Origin: Psychrobacillus lasiicapitis
Lineage (GTDB): Bacteria; Bacillota; Bacilli; Bacillales_A; Planococcaceae
Reading direction: 5' to 3'
Length of the DNA: 64,000 bases
Assembly: GCF_006861795.1 (NCBI RefSeq)
Contig: NZ_VDGH01000001.1
Coordinates: 252,117 to 316,116, forward strand
Positions 41,767 through 51,688 of the stretch are shown piece by piece; the stretch's first letter is position 1, and each line of letters starts with the position of its first letter. A program made the translations under genes and the position numbers. The notes under the pieces were generated by a model that saw only the letters and a list, made by a program, of their open reading frames with translations, had not been told where the DNA came from and ran no database searches.

Positions 41767-43229
41767 GCTTTCCCTACTTTTACTCTCTTCACAAATAAAG
41801 ACAATACTAATGCAACTAAAGTAACGAGCGTTGCGATAAAGAATGTGTGGTTAATACCTTCTAACATCGCTTTCATACCTAAATCTATTTTAAACTGAGC
41901 AAGTCCTTCTTGAGTTGTTGGCATATTACCTGCTGCTGCCGCCTCACCAGCAAGTCTCTCCGCAGAAGTCTCCATACGTGCATTCATAATCGTTAAGAAA
42001 ATCGCAGATCCAATTGCTCCGGATACTTGTTGCAATGTATTATTCATCGCAGTACCATGTGGATTCATCTTCATTGGTAATTGATTTAAGCCATTAGTCA
42101 TAATAGGCATCATAACCATCGACATACCAAACATACGAAGTGTATAAATTCCCATGATGTAATAGTAACTAGTATCTTGCGTAAATTCACTCATGAAATG
42201 TGTAGCAACCGCCGTAATCGTTAGGCCAGTGATTGCTAATATTCTAGCACCATATTTATCAAAAATCTTCCCTGTGATGGGTGACATAACTGCCATCGCA
42301 AGTGCTCCAGGTAGCATCAATAAACCTGAATGGAACGGTGAAATTCCACGAATTGTTTGTACATAAAGCGGAGTTAAAATCATTCCAGAAAACATCGCTG
42401 CCGATACCACAATCGAAATAATCGATGACAAAGTAAACATTGGATATTTATAAATTCTAACATCCAACATTGGTTCTTCTAGTGTTAACTGTCTCCATAC
42501 AAAAAGAACAAGTGCGATAAATCCGATGATGATTGTTCCATAAACGATTGGGGCTCCCCAACCTTTATCCCCTGCAGTACTGAAACCGTATAATAATGAT
42601 CCAAATCCTATACTTGATAAAATAAGGGAAAATACATCTAATTTCACTTTACTATTAGGTGTAATGTTGCGAAGTTTAAAAATAGCAAACAATAAAACAA
42701 TTACCGCGAACGGTAATATTACTTCAAATAGTGCTCGCCACTCGGCATGTTCTAATATAAAACCTGATAAAGAAGGTCCAATTGCCGGAGCTAAAATCAT
42801 AACTAGCCCAAACATACCCATCGCAGCTCCGCGTCGTTCAATTGGGAATGCAGACAACATAACATTCATAAGAAGTGGCATCATCATTGCTGAACCTGCC
42901 GCTTGAATCATTCGTGCTGCGATCAATACTCCAAACACCGGAGCTAGAGCCGCTAGTAATGTACCAACTGTGAAAAGTACCATCGCCGTGATAAATAATT
43001 TTCGATTGGAAAATCTTTGTACAAAAAAGGCACTGGCTGGTATTAAAATACCGTTAATTAACATATAGCCTGTTGTTAACCATTGTACAACAACTGGTTT
43101 TACATCAAATTCGATCATTATCGTTGGTAAAGCTACATTTAATAGTGTATTATTCAAAAACGCAATGAATGCTCCTACAAAGAGGATTGCAATCATTGCA
43201 TATGGGGGTTTTTGTTGCGTTTCTTCCAT
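41760..43229 (-). CDS. DHA2 family multidrug MFS exporter
   Basis: The 489-residue transporter has 14 predicted membrane helices, as in the EmrB/QacA (DHA2) family. Motif C is LAPAIGPSLSGF; the loop QRFSNRKLF after helix 2 and the proline-rich signature region fit. It exports drugs or other amphipaths by proton antiport. The ATG at 43229 (MEETQQKPPY) is ten bases after AGGAGG. The ATG at 43238 abuts that site and upstream frames lack one. It is divergent from a TetR regulator, which most likely represses it through the inverted repeat at 43328-43357. Confidence 0.9.
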   Translation of the reverse strand: MEETQQKPPYAMIAILFVGAFIAFLNNTLLNVALPTIMIEFDVKPVVVQWLTTGYMLINGILIPASAFFVQRFSNRKLFITAMVLFTVGTLLAALAPVFGVLIAARMIQAAGSAMMMPLLMNVMLSAFPIERRGAAMGMFGLVMILAPAIGPSLSGFILEHAEWRALFEVILPFAVIVLLFAIFKLRNITPNSKVKLDVFSLILSSIGFGSLLYGFSTAGDKGWGAPIVYGTIIIGFIALVLFVWRQLTLEEPMLDVRIYKYPMFTLSSIISIVVSAAMFSGMILTPLYVQTIRGISPFHSGLLMLPGALAMAVMSPITGKIFDKYGARILAITGLTITAVATHFMSEFTQDTSYYYIMGIYTLRMFGMSMVMMPIMTNGLNQLPMKMNPHGTAMNNTLQQVSGAIGSAIFLTIMNARMETSAERLAGEAAAAGNMPTTQEGLAQFKIDLGMKAMLEGINHTFFIATLVTLVALVLSLFVKRVKVGKAS

Positions 43230-43327
43230 TACTTTCATTCCTCCTATTTCTTTAAAGCTTCGTTTCTGTCTTATAACACTTGAATATTTTATACTCATCG
43301 TCCAAAAAAAGCAAATAAAATATTTTA

Positions 43328-43357
43328 ATCAACTAAAATAGTTTGATAAACGTTGAT
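43328..43357. promoter_or_regulatory. Candidate TetR operator
   Basis: ATCAAC and GTTGAT form the outer arms 18 bp apart. An inner imperfect palindrome (ATCAACTA, AAA, TAGTTTGAT) lies within. The site is between the MFS and TetR starts. Confidence 0.5.
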
Positions 43358-43406
43358 TTAACAGTTATTATAGGAATTATACTACTAGTCTAAAGGTGAT
43401 TATTTT

Positions 43407-44291
43407 ATGAACACTAAAAAACAAAATGTATTAGTAGCGGCTCAAAAACTGTTTATTGAAAAAGGTTTTCGGTCCACTACTGTAAACGATATTATAGAAG
43501 AAGCTAATATTTCTAAAGGTACTTTTTATAATTATTTTTCCTCTAAAAATGAATGTATTATTGCCATTCTTGAAAATGCAAGACATGAAACGATGATAAA
43601 AAGAAGAGAAGTTCACGCACAGCAAAATAGTTCCGATATAAATGTATTATCGAAACAGATGTCAATTCGCTTCATTGTTTTTCAACAGCATAATTTAATT
43701 CCTCTTTTTGCATCTATTATTAACTCACAAGATGTAGATTTACGTGACTTGATTAAACTAAATTACCTTGAAGAAATTAGCTGGCTTTCCAGTCGATTAG
43801 TTGACGTCTTCGGTGAGCACACAAAAAAAGTATCGGTAGATTGCGCAGTACTTGCACTTGGTATGATTCAACAATTGCAGCACCCATGGATCAAACAATC
43901 CGCTAATATATCCTTTGATCAAATAATTCATTTTACCCTAAGACGAATTAAAACGATTATTAATGATATGGCAAATACAAACGATTTCATGCTTAGTAGC
44001 TCCTTTATCAAACTAAGTACTGTAACATCATCTGTAACAAAGGATCATGTAATCGAACTACTAGAAAACTTTTATTTGGAAGAAAAAGAATCTTTTTCAC
44101 CAAATATCATACAAGCGGTTAAATTTGTAATGGAAGAATTGTCTACAGAAACACCAAGAATTTTTTTGCTAGAAAATATTATTCCTGCTTTGACTGAAAG
44201 CTTTAAAGGAAGTCAGCTTGAAACCAAATCTACAGTTATTATTTATAAACTATGGACACTTATAGATGGATGGAAAGTAGGTCAAGCATAA
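43407..44291 (+). CDS. TetR/AcrR family regulator, long form
   Basis: The product has 294 residues, longer than the usual 190-220. The N-terminal helix-turn-helix is canonical (AAQKLFIEKGFRSTTVNDI and ISKGTFYNYFSSK, about 10-55). The C-terminal part looks like two helical segments joined around TNDFMLSSSFIKL, as if an extra ligand-binding or dimerisation half had been added. It likely represses the divergent exporter gene. Its stop codon overlaps the next ATG (TAATG), so it is translationally coupled to the gene at 44291. Confidence 0.85.
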   Translation: MNTKKQNVLVAAQKLFIEKGFRSTTVNDIIEEANISKGTFYNYFSSKNECIIAILENARHETMIKRREVHAQQNSSDINVLSKQMSIRFIVFQQHNLIPLFASIINSQDVDLRDLIKLNYLEEISWLSSRLVDVFGEHTKKVSVDCAVLALGMIQQLQHPWIKQSANISFDQIIHFTLRRIKTIINDMANTNDFMLSSSFIKLSTVTSSVTKDHVIELLENFYLEEKESFSPNIIQAVKFVMEELSTETPRIFLLENIIPALTESFKGSQLETKSTVIIYKLWTLIDGWKVGQA

Positions 44292-44569
44292 TGGACAAAG
44301 TGATTTCCCAATATCAAGAGGATGAAAATGTGATGATACAGTTGTTTGCTAGCTGGTGTGCAAACCATCAATTAGATGCATCAACGTTGTATGCACAAGC
44401 ATACCCCCAGCAGGAAAAGAATTTACTTCTTGAGAAAGCGATTGAAGAATTGGAACAAGATACAATAAAAATAGATACAGAAACACTTTTAAATGTGCTC
44501 CAACTTTTCGGCAATGAAGATCTTGCTTTCGTTGTTTCAGAAGAAGCGTCCAAACTTAAAAAGCACTAG
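44291..44569 (+). CDS. Hypothetical protein coupled to the TetR gene
   Basis: The 92-residue acidic helical protein begins MDKVISQYQEDENVMIQLFAS and ends SEEASKLKKH. The ATG shares one base with the TetR stop codon, so translation probably depends on ribosomes leaving that gene. It has no membrane segment and one Cys. No family was recognised. A partner or anti-activator of the regulator is possible but speculative. Confidence 0.7.
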   Translation: MDKVISQYQEDENVMIQLFASWCANHQLDASTLYAQAYPQQEKNLLLEKAIEELEQDTIKIDTETLLNVLQLFGNEDLAFVVSEEASKLKKH

Positions 44570-44645
44570 TTTCTTTCACATTGGACGGTGGAAATTCAAA
44601 AGAAACGGATGAACTCGCCAAACTACATTAAGCAGCTTCTATGAT

Positions 44646-44680
44646 CTAAGTTCGGTATTCTACTCGACTTAGGTCTTTTG
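44646..44680 (+). terminator. Terminator of the TetR unit
   Basis: CTAAG-TCG pairs with CGA-CTTAG with one bulged base; GTCTTTTG follows. Confidence 0.6.
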
Positions 44681-44746
44681 TTGCACTTTCATTTCTAAAT
44701 GATTTATTTTTACTAACCAAGTAAAAGTTTTCATAAGACAAAAAAA

Positions 44747-44781
44747 TGCATAGGAATGCGACTTTATCGCATTCCTATGCA
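44747..44781 (-). terminator. Terminator of ppk
   Basis: TGCATAGGAATGCG pairs perfectly with CGCATTCCTATGCA (14 bp); the minus strand continues TTTTTTG. It lies just downstream of the ppk stop at 44790. Confidence 0.95.
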
Positions 44782-44789
44782 TTAAACAG

Positions 44790-46898
44790 TTATACATGCT
44801 GGATATGGCTAGATGCTTTCTCTAGAAAAATCCGTTGACTATTCATCCTCTTTCCATCTATTTCTTTATAATGATAAATCCCATGTAAATCTTGTACCCG
44901 CGCTTTTACATTATCCTGTAGTTCGATATCTAAAATTTCCATTACTCGCTTTTTAATAGCTGGCGCCAGCACAGGAAACAAAATCTCCACTCGCTTGACC
45001 ATATTGCGGGTCATCATATCTGCAGAAGATAAATATAATCTACTCGATCCATTTCTATGAAACCAATATATTCTAGAATGCTCCAAAAATCTTCCTACGA
45101 TACTCGTAACCGTTATGTTTTCACTTACTCCAGCGATTCCAGGGCGTAAACAACATATACCACGTACAATCAAATCGATTTTTACTCCAGCAGCTGAAGC
45201 TTCATACAACTTAACGATTAAATCCTTATCCGTCAGTGAGTTCATTTTAAGCTTAATATGTCCATTGGTATAAGCTCGATGATATTCTATTTCTTCATCT
45301 ATCAAATATAAAAACTTGTCACGAATATCATATGGAGATACTACCAGCTTATTGTATCCTGGTTTATTTGTATAACCGCTTAAATAGTTAAAAAACTGTG
45401 TTGCATCAGACCCAATTTTCTTATTGGTCGTAATAATCCCCATATCTGTATATATTCGTGCCGTTTTATCATTATAATTTCCAGTTCCTAAATGAACAAA
45501 TTGTTCAATACGATTGTTTTGACTTCTAATAACTAAAGTAATCTTCGAATGTGTTTTCAGATTATGCATGCCATAAATAACGAGACAACCAGCTTTTTCT
45601 AGTTCACGAGCCCAATGAACGTTGTTTTCTTCATCGAATCGCGCTTTCAGTTCAACAAGCACGGTCACCTGTTTTCCATTTTCAGCAGCTCTTTTTAATG
45701 CCAAAATAATCGGTGAATTACCACTCACTCTGTACAATGTTTGTTTAATCGCTAATACCTTTGGATCATCTGCTGCTTTATCTATGAAATCGATAATAGG
45801 TTGAAAAGATTCATATGGATGATGAAAAAACAGATCCTGTTTTAATGCTTTCGTAAAAACATCTTCATCCCCTGCTAAATCCTTTGGTGGCTGTGGAATA
45901 AAAGGTTCATAGAAGAGCTCGTTATAGTTCCCTTCAAAAAATGGGATAAAAGAAAATAAAAAAGTAAGATCAAGCGGTCCATGTATTTTGTATACATCAT
46001 CTCGATGTATTTCTAGCTGCTCCAATAAATAGTTAAGTACCTTTTGCTGGATTTCGCTCGTTTTTACTTCAAGCCTACTTACTGCTCCCCACTTCCTTTT
46101 TTTAAGCTCTTTTTCTATTTCAATTAGTAAATCTCGTGCCCCTTCTTCATGAATTGTTAAATCTGCATTTCGAGTAATTCGAAAAGGATTGGCATGCTTT
46201 ACTTCGTATCCATAAAAAAGCTTAGCTATATTCGCAATAATGACATCTTCTAATAATACTGCGGCAAAGGTACCATCCTTCGTTTTTACTTGGATAAATC
46301 TTCTTAATACAGAAGGGACTTGTACAATCGCAATTTTACTTTGTTCATGGTGCTTGCCTCTTCCACTTCCGTCTTCTACCATCACCAATATATTCATTGT
46401 TTTGCTTAATAATATTGGAAAAGGTCGGTAAGCATCTACTGCGACTGGAGTTAGTATCGGAAATATTTCTTCATCAAAAATGACTTGTAATTCTTTCACT
46501 TGTTCTATCGATAACTGAGAATACTTCCATAAGGAAATGCCATGCTGTGGTAGCTGATTTTCTACTAACTCTGTATAGATAGCCATCTGCCTATCTACAA
46601 GATTCTTAGTAATCGCTGATATTTGGGCCAATTGTTCTTTTGGGGTAAGCCCTGCTTTGTTTTCCGGTTTGTTAAAGCCAGCTCTCACTTGGTCTTGAAG
46701 CCCTGCCACACGCACCATAAAAAATTCATCTAAATTTGAGCTGAAAATAGCTAAAAACTTTAAACGTTCTAACAGTGGATTTGTATCATCTTCGGCTTCT
46801 TGTAAGACCCGTTCATTGAATGCTAACCAACTAATTTCCCTATTATTATAATTTGCATAATCGTTAAATGGATGATCATCTACTATTTTATCGTTCAC
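44790..46898 (-). CDS. ppk: Polyphosphate kinase 1
   Basis: The 702-residue enzyme reversibly makes polyphosphate from ATP. The N-terminal helical domain begins NREISWLAFNERVL. The catalytic phospholipase D-like domains show the autophosphorylated His in HNLKTHSKITLV and the second His in FLEHSRIYWFHR, with GTGNYNDKTARIYTDMG nearby. It follows ppx by 18 bases on the same strand, so synthesis and breakdown enzymes are made together. Length and motifs are as expected. Confidence 0.95.
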   Translation of the reverse strand: MNDKIVDDHPFNDYANYNNREISWLAFNERVLQEAEDDTNPLLERLKFLAIFSSNLDEFFMVRVAGLQDQVRAGFNKPENKAGLTPKEQLAQISAITKNLVDRQMAIYTELVENQLPQHGISLWKYSQLSIEQVKELQVIFDEEIFPILTPVAVDAYRPFPILLSKTMNILVMVEDGSGRGKHHEQSKIAIVQVPSVLRRFIQVKTKDGTFAAVLLEDVIIANIAKLFYGYEVKHANPFRITRNADLTIHEEGARDLLIEIEKELKKRKWGAVSRLEVKTSEIQQKVLNYLLEQLEIHRDDVYKIHGPLDLTFLFSFIPFFEGNYNELFYEPFIPQPPKDLAGDEDVFTKALKQDLFFHHPYESFQPIIDFIDKAADDPKVLAIKQTLYRVSGNSPIILALKRAAENGKQVTVLVELKARFDEENNVHWARELEKAGCLVIYGMHNLKTHSKITLVIRSQNNRIEQFVHLGTGNYNDKTARIYTDMGIITTNKKIGSDATQFFNYLSGYTNKPGYNKLVVSPYDIRDKFLYLIDEEIEYHRAYTNGHIKLKMNSLTDKDLIVKLYEASAAGVKIDLIVRGICCLRPGIAGVSENITVTSIVGRFLEHSRIYWFHRNGSSRLYLSSADMMTRNMVKRVEILFPVLAPAIKKRVMEILDIELQDNVKARVQDLHGIYHYKEIDGKRMNSQRIFLEKASSHIQHV

Positions 46899-46916
46899 AA
46901 TATATTATCCTCCATT

Positions 46917-48446
46917 TCAGTTAAACACTAATATGACTTGATTATTTACTATTTTCTCCACATGTTTTTTTAATTTTTCGGCCTGGTATTTCTCTAACAG
47001 ATAATTACCAACAACAGAAAAGGTCAGAACTATTTCATCTGAAGATTGCGTCAATGTAACTTGTTTAATATTGGAACGCCCTAGCACATCCATGCCTTTG
47101 GTAAAACGAATTAAAGCTCCAATATCCCGTAGTTTTTTAGCCTCGTTTGCTGGAATAATCTTTTTGTAAGTAGATACATACTGTTTAAACGTATCCTTAT
47201 TTTTATAAGATGCGAGGAGCGCTATTATTAATCTTTCTTCATTGGAAATTCCATCTACGTTTAAGTTAGTTAATAAATAGAAAGTATGCTGACTTGCAGC
47301 ATCTTGATCTATATGCTCACCTATATAAAATAATATGTATGCATAACGCAATAATTGCTCATTTTCTAACGACTCTATATAATTCCAATCAATAAATTGC
47401 TCATAAATTGTTGTAAAAATATCATATAAGTGCAATGTACTTTCTTCATTCACATGGAATTTCCCCAAAATATGACGAATGGCATCTTGCGCCACTTCAT
47501 TCACTTGAAACTCTAATGGAAATTTCTCTGCTAATTCGGACAGAATAATGCCTTCCCTTAATCCTCGTTTGCTATAGATAAAAGAGGGTGCCTTTACCGT
47601 ATCCATAAACAATCGGAAAGTTTCCAATGCGGGAACAATAATATCTGCTCGGTCACTCGATAGTCCATCTATTTTTTTTAGTTCGTCTAATGAGCAATCG
47701 GCAAATTGTGAGCTAATGTCTTCTAAGTCTATTGCTTGTAATTCATATTGATGAATACCATTCAAAGGAAAATCTTTTCGCTGCTGATCCACTTGCGCAA
47801 TGTTACGTGCACTTCCTCCGATTGCGATAATCGGAACTTGTAAATTATGTAGCCATGTAAGCGGTTGAAGCTGGTCCATTACATAGTTACTTAATAGGAT
47901 TCTTTCTTCTTGTGTCATTTCTGCATTTTCCATAAATCTTCTTTTTAATGACACTGTACCGAATGGTAAGCTATGCATATGGACTAGCTCTTTGTTCTTA
48001 AAGAACGTGATTTCCGTACTTCCCCCACCCATATCAATGGTTACAGCTGTTGGTATATTTGTTGAGTGAATAACTGCTAAATAGCCAAAATACGCTTCTT
48101 GTTCAGTTGTTAAAATGGATAGGGAAAAACCTAATTTGTCTTCTATGTATACTAAAATCTCTTCCCTATTTTCTGCTTGCCGAATCGCTGCAGTTGCAGC
48201 TGCAAAAACATGCTTAACTTGTATATCTTCCAGTATCTCCTTGAATTTCGCTAATGTTTCTAACAATAATTGAACACCGTCTTCATGTAAATTACCTTTT
48301 GAATCGATATACATACTGAGCCTTGCAACCGTTTTAATATTATGATGCTCTACTAATCCTTGTAATGAGTCGTAACTATATACTACGAGTCGAATTGAGT
48401 TCGATCCTATATCAATTATTGCTCTTCGATTTGTCATTGTGTCCAT
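46917..48446 (-). CDS. ppx: Exopolyphosphatase (Ppx/GppA family)
   Basis: The 509-residue protein has the actin-like ASKHA fold with phosphate loops IIDIGSNSIRLVVY and TIDMGGGSTEITFF. The C-terminal half is an HD-like helical domain (ILFYIGEHIDQDAASQH and similar), as in long Ppx proteins. It cleaves polyphosphate from the ends, and may also hydrolyse pppGpp. The ATG at 48446 (MDTMTNRRAI) lies nine bases after GAGGAG; a TTG one codon earlier is also possible. It is the first gene of the ppx-ppk unit. Confidence 0.93.
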   Translation of the reverse strand: MDTMTNRRAIIDIGSNSIRLVVYSYDSLQGLVEHHNIKTVARLSMYIDSKGNLHEDGVQLLLETLAKFKEILEDIQVKHVFAAATAAIRQAENREEILVYIEDKLGFSLSILTTEQEAYFGYLAVIHSTNIPTAVTIDMGGGSTEITFFKNKELVHMHSLPFGTVSLKRRFMENAEMTQEERILLSNYVMDQLQPLTWLHNLQVPIIAIGGSARNIAQVDQQRKDFPLNGIHQYELQAIDLEDISSQFADCSLDELKKIDGLSSDRADIIVPALETFRLFMDTVKAPSFIYSKRGLREGIILSELAEKFPLEFQVNEVAQDAIRHILGKFHVNEESTLHLYDIFTTIYEQFIDWNYIESLENEQLLRYAYILFYIGEHIDQDAASQHTFYLLTNLNVDGISNEERLIIALLASYKNKDTFKQYVSTYKKIIPANEAKKLRDIGALIRFTKGMDVLGRSNIKQVTLTQSSDEIVLTFSVVGNYLLEKYQAEKLKKHVEKIVNNQVILVFN

Positions 48447-48638
48447 CAACTTTTGCTCCTCTATTATTTATTTTAAAACACTCCTGCCCGATATACTTGT
48501 AAATGTTTTGTAAATTTATTTGAAGCTTTATACTATTCATAGTTTGTTAAATTAACGTAATATTTTATGATTTTTTCCCTTGATCCTTTCGTATCATGTA
48601 CAATAAAAGAAATCGATGATAGGAGGATTAACAGAAAG

Positions 48639-49916
48639 ATGAAAAAGTTCACCAAAGAGGAGAACAGTTGGTCACTTTACGACTGGGGTTCATCAGCATA
48701 TTCAATCATTATTACTACCGCAGTGTTCCCAATATTTTATAAATCTTCAGCAACAGCAGCGGGGGTAGATGCTGCTGATTCTACTGCTTACTTAGGGTAT
48801 ACGATTGCTATATTCACTTTTATATTAGCTATGCTTGGACCTATTTTAGGTACAATCGCTGATTATCGTGGCATGAAAAAGAAGTTTTTTACGTTTTTCT
48901 TTATACTCGGTGTGACATTCACAGCAATGCTTGCATTTGTACCGTTTGATAATTGGTTACTATTACTCATTTTCTATACGTTAGCTGCACTTGGCGCAAC
49001 TGGTGCAAATGTGTTTTATGATGGTTTTATCGTCGACGTGACGACAAACGAACGAATGCATAAAGTATCGGCCCGTGGGTTCAGTCTTGGTTATATTGGA
49101 AGTACTATACCCTTTTTAGTAAGTATAATCATCATCGTGTTATCTCAACAGGGAATTATTGCGTTATCTACTACTAATGCTAGCCGAATCGCATTTCTCA
49201 TTACAGCAATTTGGTGGGTTGTATTTTCTATTCCACTCTACAAAAACGTCAAACAGATTCATTTTATCGAACGAGAAGGAAAGCCTGTTATCCAAAGTTT
49301 TAAACGCTTAGGTAAAACTTTTAAAGAAATTCGTCAATATAAAGCATTGTTCTTATTTTTACTAGCATACTTTTTTTATATTGATGGAGTTGGTACCGTT
49401 ATTAATATGTCTACCGCGTATGGCACAGATTTAGGTCTTAGTGCTACGAGTTTATTAATCATTCTTTTTGCAACGCAGGTTGTCGCAGCCCCGTTTGCTC
49501 TCTTATATGGGTGGCTTGCAGGAAAGTTTTCTGAAAAGAAAATGCTATATGTAGGAATTGTTGTCTATATTATTGTTTGTACGTATGCATTCTTCTTAGA
49601 AACCGTTGTGGATTTTTGGATTTTAGCCATGTTAGTTGCCACTTCTCAAGGTGGAATCCAGGCACTTAGTCGATCCTATTTCGGAAAACTGGTACCGAAA
49701 GAAAATTCCAATGAGTTTTTCGGCTTTTATAATATTTTCGGTAAGTTCGCTTCGATCATGGGACCGTTATTAGTTGCTTTCACTGCACAAGTAACAGGGA
49801 AATCGAACTATGGTGTATTTAGTTTAGTCATCTTGTTTATTATTGGACTCATCATTTTATCAAGAGTACCAGAGCCAAAGACTAGTCCTAGTGTAGATGA
49901 AGTGAGTGCAACTTAA
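48639..49916 (+). CDS. yxiO: UMF1 (Atg22-like) MFS transporter
   Basis: The 425-residue transporter has 12 membrane helices. The N-terminus EENSWSLYDWGSSAYSIIITT is the hallmark of the UMF1/Atg22-like family, and loop 2-3 holds GTIADYRGMKKK. The substrate is not known, though amino acids are suspected from yeast Atg22. It resembles B. subtilis YxiO in size. The ATG at 48639 follows AGGAGG, ruling out the upstream frame. It is divergent from ppx and has a strong terminator. Confidence 0.88.
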   Translation: MKKFTKEENSWSLYDWGSSAYSIIITTAVFPIFYKSSATAAGVDAADSTAYLGYTIAIFTFILAMLGPILGTIADYRGMKKKFFTFFFILGVTFTAMLAFVPFDNWLLLLIFYTLAALGATGANVFYDGFIVDVTTNERMHKVSARGFSLGYIGSTIPFLVSIIIIVLSQQGIIALSTTNASRIAFLITAIWWVVFSIPLYKNVKQIHFIEREGKPVIQSFKRLGKTFKEIRQYKALFLFLLAYFFYIDGVGTVINMSTAYGTDLGLSATSLLIILFATQVVAAPFALLYGWLAGKFSEKKMLYVGIVVYIIVCTYAFFLETVVDFWILAMLVATSQGGIQALSRSYFGKLVPKENSNEFFGFYNIFGKFASIMGPLLVAFTAQVTGKSNYGVFSLVILFIIGLIILSRVPEPKTSPSVDEVSAT

Positions 49917-49921
49917 TCGAT

Positions 49922-49963
49922 AAAAAAGAGAGGTAGTAGAATATTTCTACTTACCTCTTTTTT
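49922..49963. terminator. Terminator between yxiO and the YitT-like gene
   Basis: AAAAAGAGAGGTA pairs with TACCTCTTTTTT and an inner TAGAA/TTCTA helix extends it. U-runs flank both sides. Confidence 0.9.
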
Positions 49964-49972
49964 TACTACTTT

Positions 49973-50554
49973 TTAATAATGTTTTTTTACGATAAATGAA
50001 GTAGTGATTCCTACAGAAAGTACAGTAATACAAGAATATAACAAAGAAACTGATTCAACTAATAGACTACCTGCCGAAACGACTATTATGTCAATAGACA
50101 AAATACACAAACCAGGATTAAGATGCAACCGCTTCGCCATCATTTGCGCAAGCAAATCAGTTCCGCCAACTGTAATTTTAGACCGGAGCATACTGCCTAC
50201 TCCAAGCCCGATCAATATTCCGCCGCTTAGCGCACCAACTATTTCAGAAGTAATAAATTTCTCACCAACGATATGTAATGGATATAAAAAATCAATGATT
50301 ACAGACGAAATTAACAGTCCATGTATCCCATTGTAAAAAAACGCGCGAAAATATATCCATGCCAAAAGAAATATAGGTGTACTTATACATAAAATGGCGA
50401 GACCAACCTTCATATCCAGTAAATAATGGATGATCAAACCTAATCCAATTCCTCCACCGTCCAATAAATGAAAAGGAACTAAAAAGAGGTTAATACCTAT
50501 TGCTATCAAGATACTTCCTATGATAATAACGAGCGATTTGTATATGAAAAACAT
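49973..50554 (-). CDS. YitT family membrane protein, short form
   Basis: The 193-residue protein has about five to six membrane helices with the family signature LVPFHLLDGGGIGLGLIIHY and the later IGLGVGSMLRSKITVGGTDLLAQ. It lacks the C-terminal cytosolic DUF2179 domain that most YitT proteins carry, so it is a membrane-domain-only version. Function is unknown. The ATG at 50554 follows GGAAGGTGGGG. It converges on yxiO. Codon use looks normal. Confidence 0.82.
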   Translation of the reverse strand: MFFIYKSLVIIIGSILIAIGINLFLVPFHLLDGGGIGLGLIIHYLLDMKVGLAILCISTPIFLLAWIYFRAFFYNGIHGLLISSVIIDFLYPLHIVGEKFITSEIVGALSGGILIGLGVGSMLRSKITVGGTDLLAQMMAKRLHLNPGLCILSIDIIVVSAGSLLVESVSLLYSCITVLSVGITTSFIVKKHY

Positions 50555-50701
50555 TTTCCCCACCTTCCACTATTTCATGTATATGTTTTGACACACAAAA
50601 ATACACAGGAAAATATAAGGCGTTTGAAAAAGTTCATTGCATATAAAAAATAAATCGTGGGTTAAGTTTTGGAGATTGCTACTTCTTCATATAGTTAGGA
50701 G

Positions 50702-51574
50702 TTATTTCACCATCTCCCAAAACTGTGCTGATGCTTTTGAAATAGGTTCTTCTTTTAATTTCATCAAAACTGGTTCCACACTAAAATCAAATTGTTGTAG
50801 CTCGTATATTCTAAAGTGTTCGGAGAAAAATGACTCGTAGTGCATTCTCGGAATAATGGAAATGCCAAGTCCTCGATTCACAAGCGCAACGACCATTGGA
50901 AGATCTCTACATTCTACAATAATATTTGGTTTCAACCCAAATTCATCAAAGGCTTTTTTTATATTTTCATGAAAAGAGTGTCCTTCCATTGCACCTAGCA
51001 TGATAAACGGTAGATGGGCAATTTCTTTTAAAGTAGGTTGAGCGGAGAGAGAGGCTGTCCAACTATTAGGAACCATGAGAATGGCGGGCTGTTTATTCAA
51101 GGATTTTTTCACATATTGCTCCGTGTCATTTGGTCTTATTAGTAAAGCAATATCAATTTCTTTTTGTGTTAACTTCTTTAATAGTCCTTCCGAATCCCCG
51201 GAGAAAATGTTGATTTTGACTTGCGAAAACTCTGATCTAAATTCTGCAATATAATCAGTCAACATATTAGAACATGCTGACGAAACTCCAATTCGTACTA
51301 TTCCAGCAGTACCTTCTTCTAATTCATGTATACGCCTTTTAACTTCTTCTGTTTGGTTTAATAATTGTTCGGCATACTGATATAACAACTGCCCTGTTTC
51401 GGATAACTCCCATTTTTGACGATAGCGATGGATTAAAGTTGTACCTAGCTCTGTTTCCAACTTTTTTAAAAGCTGACTTAATGGGGGCTGTGCAATATGC
51501 AGTATTTCTGCTGCTTTAGAAATGCTCCCTTGTTTGACGATTTCCCTATAATAATGTAATTGACGAATATCCAT
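50702..51574 (-). CDS. LysR family transcriptional regulator
   Basis: The 290-residue regulator has its helix-turn-helix at about 1-60 (GSISKAAEILHIAQPPLSQL) and a C-terminal effector domain (GIVRIGVSSACSNML). It is the CysL/YwqM-like type by its N-terminus (MDIRQLHYYREIV). It is divergent from the YczE-like gene, with an inverted repeat (51589-51604) of LysR-box form between them; the two genes probably form a regulator-target pair. Weak initiation region: ATG at 51574 follows GGAGTGG. Confidence 0.88.
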   Translation of the reverse strand: MDIRQLHYYREIVKQGSISKAAEILHIAQPPLSQLLKKLETELGTTLIHRYRQKWELSETGQLLYQYAEQLLNQTEEVKRRIHELEEGTAGIVRIGVSSACSNMLTDYIAEFRSEFSQVKINIFSGDSEGLLKKLTQKEIDIALLIRPNDTEQYVKKSLNKQPAILMVPNSWTASLSAQPTLKEIAHLPFIMLGAMEGHSFHENIKKAFDEFGLKPNIIVECRDLPMVVALVNRGLGISIIPRMHYESFFSEHFRIYELQQFDFSVEPVLMKLKEEPISKASAQFWEMVK

Positions 51575-51588
51575 TTTCCCACTCCGTT

Positions 51589-51604
51589 ATATGTTTTTTC
51601 ATAT
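51589..51604. promoter_or_regulatory. LysR-type operator candidate
   Basis: ATATG-TTTTTT-CATAT is an inverted repeat with the T-N11-A form of LysR sites, located between the divergent starts. Confidence 0.5.
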
Positions 51605-51688
51605 GATGAGTATACCAAATATATATTTTTCGTATGACAAATTACGTGCTACTATGAAAAATAGATGAATTCTAGAGAGGAGAATAGG

